Positions 8,549 through 15,762 of a stretch of 64,000 bases of DNA are shown here, in pieces. The DNA is taken from contig NZ_CP027295.1 in NCBI RefSeq assembly GCF_005490785.1, forward strand, positions 2,728,001-2,792,000, read 5' to 3'. Below the pieces are notes generated by a model. That model worked only from the letters and a program-made list of their open reading frames with translations, searched no databases and was not told the DNA's origin. The DNA comes from Brachybacterium sp. SGAir0954. GTDB lineage: Bacteria > Actinomycetota > Actinomycetes > Actinomycetales > Dermabacteraceae. The translations under genes and the position numbers were made by a program. The first letter of the stretch is position 1. The number at the start of each line of letters is the position of its first letter.

Positions 8549-9277
8549 TCATCCCTCGCGGGCGAGCCGCGATTCCGCCCCGGCCGCCGCCGCGCGCCGC
8601 AGCACCTTCGCGAAGCGCTTGGGGCGCGACAGGTTCGCGATGTGACCGGCGTCGTCGAGGATGACGAGCCGCCCGTCCCGCGCCGCCTCGACGAACAGCG
8701 CCTCGTGCCGGCGGAACGGGTCGTGCTCGCCGTTGACGAAGGTGACGGGGATGTCGATCGCGGCGACGTCCGTGAGGAGCTCGAGCGAGCCGATGGTCCG
8801 CACCACGGTGCGCACCACGCCGTGGGCGCGGCCGCCGCCGTAGTAACGGCGGGCGGCCTTGTCGCTGTGGCGGCGGGCGAAGGCACGGGCGACGCGGGCG
8901 TCGGAGTCCCCCGGCAGCCAGTCCTTCATCGTGATCCAGAGGCCGTAGAGCCGGGCGAGCGCCGGCCCGGGGACGATCGTGCAGTCCGCGGCGACGACGC
9001 CGGCGAGCCGCCCGGGATGGGTGCCCGCCCAGTGCAGGGTGAGGAAGCCGCCGAGCGACAGCCCGACCAGCAGCGGCGGCTCCTCGCACGCGGCGACGGC
9101 CTCGTCGATCGTGGCGAGCGCGGCCTCGAGCGTGAAGGGCTCCCCGCGCCGGCGTCCGTGCCCGGGGAGGTCCGGGGCGATCACGGTGTACCCGCGCTCG
9201 CGGAGGCGGCGGGTCTGCCCCTTCCACATGGTGCGCGAGGAGCGCACGGCGTGGATCAGGACGATGCTCCGCGTCAT
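8549..9277 (-). CDS. Alpha/beta hydrolase
   Basis: 242 residues with the usual hydrolase order: VLIHAVRSS at the first strand (oxyanion region), nucleophile Ser in GLSLGG, likely acid Asp in NGEHDPFR and catalytic His in DDAGHIANL. The fold covers the whole protein with a short lid between the Ser and Asp segments. Substrate cannot be read from the sequence. It stands alone on this strand between two plus-strand genes; the 142-base gap to 9420 contains no other gene that I can see. Confidence 0.88.
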   Translation of the reverse strand: MTRSIVLIHAVRSSRTMWKGQTRRLRERGYTVIAPDLPGHGRRRGEPFTLEAALATIDEAVAACEEPPLLVGLSLGGFLTLHWAGTHPGRLAGVVAADCTIVPGPALARLYGLWITMKDWLPGDSDARVARAFARRHSDKAARRYYGGGRAHGVVRTVVRTIGSLELLTDVAAIDIPVTFVNGEHDPFRRHEALFVEAARDGRLVILDDAGHIANLSRPKRFAKVLRRAAAAGAESRLAREG

Positions 9278-9407
9278 GGTGACCTTCCCGGGGCCGACGG
9301 CGGGGCGGCGCTCCCGCCCGAGGTGGAGGGTACCGGCCGCGCCTCGACATCGGCCCGGAGCCGGGCCGCCGGCGGCGGGGGCGGACTCCGCTGCACCACC
9401 GCGCCCC

Positions 9408-9413
9408 TAGGCT
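9408..9413 (+). promoter_or_regulatory. -10 box (TAGGCT) for the 111-aa protein
   Basis: TAGGCT ends 6 bases before the ATG at 9420; no ribosome binding site is present. Confidence 0.5.
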
Positions 9414-9419
9414 GGTCGC

Positions 9420-9755
9420 ATGGCCAGCTATCGCCTCCACGTCCCGCTCGGCGCGCTGCGGCCGGGGGTGCATCCCCCGGATCTGCTGGACCAGGCGGCG
9501 CTCGCGCTCGGCAGCCGCCACGTCGTCGAGCGCACCGACGTCGAGGCCCCGCTGGTGCACGGCCGGCGCGTGGGGCGGATCGTGCTGCGCTTCCTCGTCG
9601 AGGACGGCTCCCGCGAGGAGCAGGACGAGCAGGCGCGCACCGCGCTCGCCGCCGTGATCGAGCACCTCGAGGTGAGCGGCGCCGAGGTCGCCCCGCTCGA
9701 TGCGCTGCTGCTCATGCGCGGGGCGCACGGGCGCTTCACCCCGATCCCTATCTGA
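9420..9755 (+). CDS. Hypothetical 111-aa protein
   Basis: I do not recognise this family. It begins MASYRLHVPLGALRPGVHPP, is mixed alpha/beta in composition, has an acidic helix around DGSREEQDEQARTALAAVIE and ends in GRFTPIPI. There is no signal peptide, membrane segment or cysteine pair. Codon use is strongly G/C at third positions, as in neighbouring genes, and a -10 box is placed for a leaderless start, so I take it as a real gene. It precedes the CDF transporter by 40 bases. Confidence 0.7.
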   Translation: MASYRLHVPLGALRPGVHPPDLLDQAALALGSRHVVERTDVEAPLVHGRRVGRIVLRFLVEDGSREEQDEQARTALAAVIEHLEVSGAEVAPLDALLLMRGAHGRFTPIPI

Positions 9756-9795
9756 GGTGCGCGCATCGGGCCCCGGCAGCTGTCACCATGTGCGG

Positions 9796-10398
9796 GTGAG
9801 CTCGCTGCGCCGGACGGTCCTCCTGGTCGCCGCCCTGAACCTCGCCTATGTGGGGGTCGAGGCGGTCGTCGCCCTGTCCATCGGCTCGGTGTCGCTCCTC
9901 GCGGACAGCGTGGACTTCCTCGAGGACACGGCGATCAACCTCCTCATCGCGATCGCGCTGGGCTGGAGCGCGGCACGCCGACGTGGGGTGGGATCCCTCC
10001 TGGCGGTCGTGATCCTGCTGCCGGCGATCGCCACCATCGTCATGGCGATCTCGAAGATCCTCGATCCCGTCCCGCCGGGAGGGGTGCCGCTCACGGTGAC
10101 CGCGCTGGGGGCGCTGCTGGTGAACCTCGGCTGCGCCGCCCTGCTGGTCCGCCACCGACGGGGCGGGGGCGGCCTGACCCGGGCCGCCTGGCTCTCCGCG
10201 CGCAACGACGCCGTCGCGAACCTCGCGATGATCGCGGCCGGCATCGCGACCCTGTGGTGGGCCACGGGGTGGATCGACATCGTGGTGGGGCTGGGGATCG
10301 GGCTGATGAACGCCGACGCCGCACGGGACGTGTGGCGGGCCGCCCGGCGGGAGCCGGGGGCCGTCGGAGCACCGCTGCACGAGGAGGCACGGGCATGA
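9796..10398 (+). CDS. Cation diffusion facilitator-type transporter with altered metal site
   Basis: 200 residues forming about six membrane segments, the core of CDF (ZitB/CzcD) proton-coupled metal exporters. The usual HxxxD of segment II appears here as DxxxD (ADSVDFLED) and segment V has SARNDAV instead of the usual His motif. The cytosolic C-terminal metal-binding domain is almost absent. These changes suggest a different metal preference or a non-zinc substrate. The start GTG at 9796 is 6 bases after CACCAT; an in-frame GTG at 9790 is possible. The stop overlaps the next ATG (ATGA), so it is co-translated with the FNT transporter. Confidence 0.82.
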   Translation: MSSLRRTVLLVAALNLAYVGVEAVVALSIGSVSLLADSVDFLEDTAINLLIAIALGWSAARRRGVGSLLAVVILLPAIATIVMAISKILDPVPPGGVPLTVTALGALLVNLGCAALLVRHRRGGGGLTRAAWLSARNDAVANLAMIAAGIATLWWATGWIDIVVGLGIGLMNADAARDVWRAARREPGAVGAPLHEEARA

Positions 10399-11279
10399 CC
10401 GCACACGGCAGGGGACGGCGACAGGACGATGCCGAGGAGCGCTCCCGGCTCGGCGACTCCGACGAGCCGGTCGAGGACGAGCTCGTCGCCGAGTTCCGCT
10501 CGACCGTCTCCGAGGGTGCCGAGCGTCTGCACCGCACCTGGCGGGCGCTGATCATCACCGGCCTGTTCGGCGGGATCGACGTGGCGCTCGGCCTCATGGC
10601 GATGCTCGCGGTGCTCGACGCGACGGGGTCGAAGCTGCTGGGCGGAGCGGCCTTCGGGATCGGCCTGTTCGCCCTCCGCCTCGCGCACTCGGAGCTGTTC
10701 ACCGAGGACTTCCTGCTGCCGATCAACGCGGTCCTGGCCCGTCACGGCACCTGGGCCCAGCTGCTGCGGCTGTGGACCGTCACGCTCGTGACGAACCTGG
10801 CCGGCGGCTGGCTGTTCACCTGGATCCTGGTCGCCGCGTTCCCCCGCTTCGAGGACGTGCTCGCGAGCACGGCGGCCGGCTACCTCGAGAAGGGGCCCAC
10901 CGCGGAGACGATCGCGCTCGCCCTGCTCGCGGGGTTCACGGTCACGCTCGTCACCCGGATGGGCCAGGGATCCTCGGAGGGCATCGTGACGCTCGCCAAC
11001 GCCCTGCTCTCGGGCTTCCTCGTCGTGGGGCTCGGCATGCTGCACGGCGCCCTGAACTCGGTGGTGATCTTCGCGGCGATGCACGCGGGCGCCCCGATCC
11101 CGTACACGCAGTGGCTGGTCTGGATGTGCTGGGTGATCCCCCTGAACATCCTGGGCGGGCTCGCGATCATCACGCTGCCCCGGCTCGTGCGCACCGCGGA
11201 GCTGCTGCGCCGCGAGCGCGCCGTGCACGGCGCGGACGGCGACGGGCACGGCTGCCTGGTCCGCACCGCGGAGGAATGA
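10395..11279 (+). CDS. Formate/nitrite transporter family protein
   Basis: 294 residues with a charged cytosolic N-terminus (about 55 residues) followed by six membrane segments. SELFTEDFLLP lies at the conserved half-helix of the first repeat, and HGALNSVV near segment five also fits the family. FNT channels are pentamers moving small monovalent anions such as formate or nitrite. The closest style is the YfdC-like branch, so the substrate is open. It overlaps the preceding CDF gene by 4 bases. It ends 31 bases before the convergent SMR gene. Confidence 0.88.
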   Translation: MTAHGRGRRQDDAEERSRLGDSDEPVEDELVAEFRSTVSEGAERLHRTWRALIITGLFGGIDVALGLMAMLAVLDATGSKLLGGAAFGIGLFALRLAHSELFTEDFLLPINAVLARHGTWAQLLRLWTVTLVTNLAGGWLFTWILVAAFPRFEDVLASTAAGYLEKGPTAETIALALLAGFTVTLVTRMGQGSSEGIVTLANALLSGFLVVGLGMLHGALNSVVIFAAMHAGAPIPYTQWLVWMCWVIPLNILGGLAIITLPRLVRTAELLRRERAVHGADGDGHGCLVRTAEE

Positions 11280-11310
11280 TCCCCGCGGCGCGCACCGCGC
11301 CGCGCCCGGG

Positions 11311-11652
11311 TCAGCCCGCCTCGGACTCCCTGGACGGGGACGGGGCGAGCTTGAGCCCGATCACCGCGCCGATGATGCCCAGCAGGAAGAGGATCTTCAG
11401 CAGGGAGACGTCCTCGCCTCCGGTCACCATGGCGACGCTGACGGTGAGCGCGGCCCCGGTCCCGGTCCACACGGCGTAGGCGGTGCCGAGCGGGATCTCG
11501 CGCGCCGCCCGACCCAGACCCGCCATGCTCAGCGCGAGGGCGACGAGGAAGACGAGCGTGGGCACGAGGCGGGTGAAGCCGTGCGACTCCCCGAGGGCCG
11601 TCGCCCAGACCGCCTCGAGGACGGCGCTCGCGAGCAGGATCGTCCACGCCAT
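11311..11652 (-). CDS. SMR family guanidinium exporter subunit (second of pair)
   Basis: 113 residues with four membrane helices. The conserved Glu of small multidrug resistance proteins lies in the first helix (ASAVLEAVWATAL), and GTAYAVWTGTGAALTV matches the Gdx/SugE branch, whose members export guanidinium in exchange for protons. The basic/acidic tail after residue 103 is longer than in the partner. The start follows the stop of the first SMR gene after one base, so the pair is co-translated and probably forms a heterodimer. Both lie behind the riboswitch at 11984-12024. Confidence 0.92.
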   Translation of the reverse strand: MAWTILLASAVLEAVWATALGESHGFTRLVPTLVFLVALALSMAGLGRAAREIPLGTAYAVWTGTGAALTVSVAMVTGGEDVSLLKILFLLGIIGAVIGLKLAPSPSRESEAG

Positions 11653-11653
11653 G

Positions 11654-11968
11654 TCAGCTCACCGCCTTCAGGCCCACCACGGAGCCCACGAGCAGCACGA
11701 GCAGCGACACGCGCAGCACGGTGGGCCGCTCCTGGTGGGTGAGGTACCCCCAGATCACGGTGAGGGTGGCGCCGACGCCCACCCAGACGGCGTAGGCGGT
11801 GCCGGTGGGAAGGTCGCGCATGGCGACGGCGAGCCCGGCCATGCTCAGCACGAGACCGGCCACGAACAGGGCGGTCGGCACGCGGCGGGTGAAGCCGTAG
11901 GAGGCGGCGAGCGCGGCGGCCCAGACGGCCTCCATCACCCCCGCCGCGACGAGCAGGATCCAGGACAT
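11654..11968 (-). CDS. SMR family guanidinium exporter subunit (first of pair)
   Basis: 104 residues, four membrane helices, with the essential Glu in helix one (AAGVMEAVWAAAL) and GTAYAVWVGVGATLTV in helix three, again the Gdx/SugE pattern. It is the first gene after a guanidine-III riboswitch, and GGAGGTGA lies 6-7 bases before its ATG, directly after the aptamer. The context makes guanidinium export the likely function; multidrug export is the alternative from family membership alone. Confidence 0.93.
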   Translation of the reverse strand: MSWILLVAAGVMEAVWAAALAASYGFTRRVPTALFVAGLVLSMAGLAVAMRDLPTGTAYAVWVGVGATLTVIWGYLTHQERPTVLRVSLLVLLVGSVVGLKAVS

Positions 11969-11983
11969 GACAGGTCACCTCCG

Positions 11984-12024
11984 TGGCCGTCTTGTCGTGG
12001 TGCGGGTACAGCTCCCTCGTCCGC
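11984..12024 (-). promoter_or_regulatory. Guanidine-III (mini-ykkC type III) riboswitch
   Basis: On the minus strand this 41-base segment has the class-defining blocks in order: GGACGAGG, then GTACCCG, then GACAAGACGGC. The ribosome binding site GGAGGTGA follows at once, before the ATG at 11968, which fits translational control by the compact pseudoknot aptamer. A TACCGT -10 box at 12050-12055 would start the RNA about 20 bases upstream. The class is known to sense guanidinium and to sit before SMR exporters, as here. Confidence 0.9.
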
Positions 12025-12157
12025 AGGCCCGTCCGGGGCCTCGCTCCTCACGGTAGCCATCCCCGCGCGGCGGCGGAAGCGGTGGTGACCGGCCTGACCG
12101 GCCCGGCCCTGCCGGGACCTCCCGGCCCCCGGGCTGCCGGTGCCTCGGCGCGAGCCC

Positions 12158-12853
12158 TCAGGCCGGCGGGGCGAGCATGACCGCGAAGGTCTCCAGGGTG
12201 CTGCGCAGGGCGATCGAGGGCTCGAGCAGCCACTGGATCTGGAGACCGTCGGAGGCGGCGATGAGCAGCGCGGCGACGTGCCCCGGGTCGACGTCGGCCC
12301 GCACGGTGCCCGCCTCCTGTTCCGCACGCAGGCCCTGCTCGAGCTCCTCCCTCAGGCTCTCGAAGCGGGGGGCGAAGTACTCCTTCGCGGGTCCGGTCGC
12401 GGTCTCGAGCGAGGCGGCGACGAGGGTCGAGTAGAGCTGGACGAGACCGGGGACCTCGACGTTGATCTCCGCCGCGCGGATCATCGCGTCGAGCGCGGCG
12501 CTCACGCCGCTGCGGTATTCGGAGCTCTCCCCGCGGCGCGTCTCGGCATGCTGGTAGACAGCGACGAGGAGCTGCTCGCGGGAGTCGAAGTAGTGCAGCA
12601 GCGCGGCGTGGGAGACGCCGATGGCGGTCGCGATGCGGCGCAGGGAGGTGCCGTCGGCCCCGCGCTCGCGGAACACCTCGATCGCGCGGTCGAGGATCTC
12701 CTGGCGGCGGGCGACGCCCTTGGAGTACGCGCCCGGACGGCCGATCGGCTCGGGGGCGCGCTCTGCGGCCGCGTCCGACGGCTCCGCCGCATCGGGGGCG
12801 GGGGCCGGTGCGTCGGGGTCGGGACCCGCGGGGAGGGAGTGCTTCGCTGCCAT
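12158..12853 (-). CDS. TetR family transcriptional regulator
   Basis: 231 residues. A disordered Ala/Pro-rich segment of about 40 residues precedes the TetR HTH, which spans roughly residues 50-95: RRQEILDRAIEVFRERGADG, then SLRRIATAIGVSHAALLHYF. The C-terminal helical domain would bind ligand and dimerise. The start at 12853 (MAAKHS) is 7 bases after a TACAGT -10 box. It is divergent from a sugar isomerase/oxidoreductase pair and shares with it a 119-base control region holding a palindrome at 12874-12896, so that pair is a likely target. Its 3' end is about 100 bases from the riboswitch promoter of the SMR genes. Confidence 0.9.
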   Translation of the reverse strand: MAAKHSLPAGPDPDAPAPAPDAAEPSDAAAERAPEPIGRPGAYSKGVARRQEILDRAIEVFRERGADGTSLRRIATAIGVSHAALLHYFDSREQLLVAVYQHAETRRGESSEYRSGVSAALDAMIRAAEINVEVPGLVQLYSTLVAASLETATGPAKEYFAPRFESLREELEQGLRAEQEAGTVRADVDPGHVAALLIAASDGLQIQWLLEPSIALRSTLETFAVMLAPPA

Positions 12854-12860
12854 GGACCGC

Positions 12861-12908
12861 ACTGTACCCAAAGAAAACCTCCACATGGAGGCTTTTGCGT
12901 GCTAGCGT
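12861..12908. promoter_or_regulatory. Divergent promoter region with palindromic operator
   Basis: Minus-strand TACAGT (12861-12866) serves the TetR gene and plus-strand TAGCGT (12903-12908) the isomerase gene. Between them CCTCCACATGGAGG (12878-12891) is flanked by AAAA and, one base out, TTTT, forming an imperfect inverted repeat. Its place over both promoters is what a TetR dimer site would have. Confidence 0.6.
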
Positions 12909-12971
12909 TCCACCAGCACGCCTCCCCGGCGTGGTTCTCGCCCGATGATGACGCGTGAAAGCAGGTTCCCC

Positions 12972-13796
12972 GTGGCACTCCCCGTTGCCTCCGTTCAGCT
13001 GTACACCCTGGCCGCAGAGTTCACTGCGGACATGGACGGCTCCCTCGACAAGCTCGCGAAGATCGGGCTGAAGAACGTCGAGGCGTTCGACTTCGTCCGT
13101 CGCCCCGCGGAGATCCGCGCGGCCCTCGACAAGAGCGGCCTCGCCTCCCCCACCGGGCACGCCCCGCTGCTCTCCGACGAGCTGTGGACGCCGGACGGCT
13201 CCATCCCCACCCCCTCCAACGAGGTCGTCTTCGAGGCCGCCGCGGAGATCGGCATCTCGACCGTCATCGACCCGATGGTCCCCACCGAGCGCTGGATCAC
13301 CGAGGACGGCGTGAAGGACATCGCCGAGCGCCTCAACGCCGCCTCGGAGAAGGCGAAGGAGTTCGGCCTCAAGGTCGGCTACCACAACCACGCCCAGGAG
13401 TTCCTCGCGAGCTTCGACGGCCGGACCGCCTACCAGCGCTTCCTCTCGCTCGTTGACCCGTCGGTCGAGATCGAGCTGGACCTGTTCTGGGCCCTCGTCG
13501 GCGGCCAGGACGTCGTCGCGCTCGTCGAGGAGCTCGGCGACCGTCTCGTCGCCGTGCACGTGAAGGACGGCGTGGCCCCGGCCTCGAACCCCTTCGCGCC
13601 CGACGCCCCGAAGTTCAACTCCTCGGACCTCGACCAGCGCCACGCGGGCGAGGGCGACGTGCCCACCGTCGAGGCGCTCAAGGCCGCGACGAACGTCAAG
13701 TACGCCGTCATCGAGTACGACAACGTCCCCGGCGACGTCTTCGAGGACGTCGAGAACAGCTACCGCTTCCTCGTGGACGGGGGCTTCGTCGCATGA
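12972..13796 (+). CDS. Sugar phosphate isomerase/epimerase (AP endonuclease-2-like TIM barrel)
   Basis: 274 residues of a xylose-isomerase-like TIM barrel. Likely metal or substrate residues are in GYHNHAQEF, ELDLFWA, AVHVKDG and the C-terminal YAVIEYDN. Family members isomerise or epimerise sugars, inosose or similar polyols. I chose GTG 12972 because GAAAGCAGG lies 6 bases before it; the in-frame ATG at 12945 has no ribosome binding site. The stop overlaps the ATG of the oxidoreductase (ATGA), and the pair resembles sugar or inositol catabolic modules. Confidence 0.9.
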   Translation: MALPVASVQLYTLAAEFTADMDGSLDKLAKIGLKNVEAFDFVRRPAEIRAALDKSGLASPTGHAPLLSDELWTPDGSIPTPSNEVVFEAAAEIGISTVIDPMVPTERWITEDGVKDIAERLNAASEKAKEFGLKVGYHNHAQEFLASFDGRTAYQRFLSLVDPSVEIELDLFWALVGGQDVVALVEELGDRLVAVHVKDGVAPASNPFAPDAPKFNSSDLDQRHAGEGDVPTVEALKAATNVKYAVIEYDNVPGDVFEDVENSYRFLVDGGFVA

Positions 13797-14917
13797 GCAG
13801 CCCCATCGGCGTCGGCTTCATCGGCGTGGGCGTCATCTCCGACACCTACCTCGAGAACCTGAGCTCCTTCCCCGACGTCGAGGTCCTCATCCTCGGCGAC
13901 CTCGACACCGATCGCGCCCGCGCCCAGGCGGAGAAGCACGGCGTCCCCGCGCACGGCACGGCCCAGGACGTCCTGGACCACCCGGACGTGCAGGTCGTCG
14001 TGAACCTGACGATCCCCGCCGTCCACGCCGAGGTCTCCTCCTCCGCGATCGCGGCCGGCAAGCACGTGTGGACCGAGAAGCCGCTGGGCCTGGACCGCGA
14101 GTCGACCGCCGCCCTGCTGCAGCAGGCCGAGGCGGCTGGCCTGCGCGTCGGCTGCGCGCCGGACACGGTGCTCGGACCGGGCGTGCAGACCGCCAAGCGC
14201 GAGATCGCCAAGGGCACCATCGGCCGCCCGCTGTTCGCGCAGACCTCGATGCAGTACCAGGGCCCCGAGGTCTTCCACCCGAACCCCGGCTTCCTCTTCG
14301 CCAAGGGCGCCGGCCCGCTGCTGGACATGGGCCCGTACTACTTCACGACCCTCGTGAGCCTGTTCGGCTCGGTCGAGAAGGTCGCCGCCGTGGGCCTGCG
14401 CGCCTCCGAGGAGCGCGCGATCAAGGTGGGCCCGAACGCGGGGCAGACCTTCCCCGTCGAGGTCCCCTCGACGATCTCGGTGCTCACCCAGTTCGAGGCC
14501 GGCCAGACCGGCACCTCCCTGGTCAGCTTCGACTCGCCGCTCGCCCGCCAGGGCATCGTCGAGATCCACGGCACCGAGGGCTCCCTCGTGGTCCCCGACC
14601 CCAACCAGTTCGAGGGTCGGATCGCCTACGTGAAGCCCTTCGAGTCCTTCGGGGAGAAGCCGCCGGAGCAGGAGTGGATCGAGGTCCCGCAGGAGGGCGT
14701 GGTCGTGGGCCGCGGCCTGGGCCTGCTGGACATGGTCCGCGCGATCCGCGAGGGCCGTCCCCACGTGGCGAGCGGCGAGCTCGGCTACCACGTGCTCGAC
14801 ATCATGCTCTCGGCCGAGGAGTCCGCGGCCTCGGGCGAGTTCGTCACGGTCGCGAGCTCGGTCGGCACGGTCCCGCCGGTCCCGGCGGACTTCGACCCCT
14901 TCGCCAGCACCCTCTGA
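13793..14917 (+). CDS. Gfo/Idh/MocA family oxidoreductase
   Basis: 374 residues. An N-terminal Rossmann fold binds NAD(P) (VGFIGVGVISDTYLENL), WTEKPLG carries the family Lys, and the C-terminal alpha/beta domain begins near residue 130. Such enzymes oxidise or reduce sugars, inositols and their derivatives. It overlaps the upstream isomerase by 4 bases, so the two probably act on successive steps of one sugar or polyol pathway controlled by the divergent TetR. A 19-bp hairpin at 14947-14986 ends the unit. Confidence 0.93.
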   Translation: MSSPIGVGFIGVGVISDTYLENLSSFPDVEVLILGDLDTDRARAQAEKHGVPAHGTAQDVLDHPDVQVVVNLTIPAVHAEVSSSAIAAGKHVWTEKPLGLDRESTAALLQQAEAAGLRVGCAPDTVLGPGVQTAKREIAKGTIGRPLFAQTSMQYQGPEVFHPNPGFLFAKGAGPLLDMGPYYFTTLVSLFGSVEKVAAVGLRASEERAIKVGPNAGQTFPVEVPSTISVLTQFEAGQTGTSLVSFDSPLARQGIVEIHGTEGSLVVPDPNQFEGRIAYVKPFESFGEKPPEQEWIEVPQEGVVVGRGLGLLDMVRAIREGRPHVASGELGYHVLDIMLSAEESAASGEFVTVASSVGTVPPVPADFDPFASTL

Positions 14918-14946
14918 GACCCGGCGGGCCCTGCCCGCCACCTCGG

Positions 14947-14986
14947 CACCGGACCCCCGGGGAGCACGCTCCCCGGGGGTCCGGTG
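14947..14986 (+). terminator. Perfect 19-bp GC hairpin after the oxidoreductase
   Basis: Arms 14947-14965 and 14968-14986 are exact reverse complements. It starts 30 bases after the oxidoreductase stop; no T tract follows. Confidence 0.85.
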
Positions 14987-15055
14987 CATCCGGGGCGCCC
15001 GCAGGCCCCGTCGGCCGGCAGGCCGACGTCTCACTCCTCACCCCGATGCATCCCT

Positions 15056-15077
15056 TGATGCATACATCATCTAGGGT
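15056..15077 (+). promoter_or_regulatory. GntR gene promoter with TGATG-N4-CATCA operator
   Basis: TGATG and CATCA form 5-bp inverted arms at 15056-15069, and a further ATGCAT lies 10 bases upstream. TAGGGT at 15072-15077 is 7 bases before the GTG at 15085. The inverted repeat at the -35 position of a GntR gene suggests autoregulation. Confidence 0.55.
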
Positions 15078-15084
15078 CGGGAGC

Positions 15085-15762
15085 GTGAACATCGCCTACG
15101 CCCTCCCCTGGAGGAACCCCGACCGGGGCACCCTCGCCCATCGCGCCGCCGCCGAGGCCGCCCGCCGCATCGTCGAGGGCGATCTGCCCGCCGGCGAGCT
15201 GCTGCGCGAGAACGACCTCGCCGAGGCCACCGGCATCAGCCGCACCCCCGCCCGCGAGGCCATGCTGCAGCTCGAGCGCTGGGGCCTCGTGCGCCTGCTC
15301 CCCAAGAAGGGCGCCCTGGTCACCACCGTCACGCCGCGGGAGCGCCGGGAGCTGATCGCCGTGCGCACCATGCTCGAGGCCTCCGCCGGCGCCGCCCTCC
15401 TCTCGAGGCCCGACGCCATCCCCGCCCTCGCCGAGGAGCTCGCGGAGCTGCTCTCCCAGCAGCGCGCCGCCGCGACCGCCCAGGACCCGCTCGCCTTCGC
15501 CGCCGCGGATCTCGACTTCCACCTCGCCCTCATCGCCGCCGCGGACAACAGCGTCGTCGCCGGGATCTGCGAGGACCTCGGCCCCCGCTTCGCCCGCCTC
15601 ACCGCTGCCGTCCTCGACGAGCGCAGCGGCACCATGCCCTCCCTCCTCGCCGAGCACGAGGAGCTCGCCGCGCTCCTCGCCGCAGGCGACCCCGCGGCCT
15701 TCGCCGAGCGCCTGCGCGCGCACGTCGAGGACGCCTACGAGCTCGACGGGGGTGCACGATGA
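15085..15762 (+). CDS. GntR family transcriptional regulator (FCD type)
   Basis: 225 residues. The winged HTH at about 10-75 includes LLRENDLAEATGISRTPARE and a wing KKGALVTTV. The all-helical FCD ligand domain follows, with the metal-site pattern D...H (AADLDFHLALIAAADN) and later EHEEL and RAHVEDAYE. Start GTG 15085 is set by the -10 box at 15072. The stop overlaps the ATG of the MFS gene by 4 bases, so it is likely to control that transporter and itself. FCD regulators usually respond to organic acids or sugars; the ligand is unknown here. Confidence 0.93.
   Translation: MNIAYALPWRNPDRGTLAHRAAAEAARRIVEGDLPAGELLRENDLAEATGISRTPAREAMLQLERWGLVRLLPKKGALVTTVTPRERRELIAVRTMLEASAGAALLSRPDAIPALAEELAELLSQQRAAATAQDPLAFAAADLDFHLALIAAADNSVVAGICEDLGPRFARLTAAVLDERSGTMPSLLAEHEELAALLAAGDPAAFAERLRAHVEDAYELDGGAR

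Noticed and set aside
12056..12157. Additional hairpins between the SMR promoter and the TetR gene end
   Set aside because: GC-rich complementarity is present but short and broken; I could not assign it with confidence.
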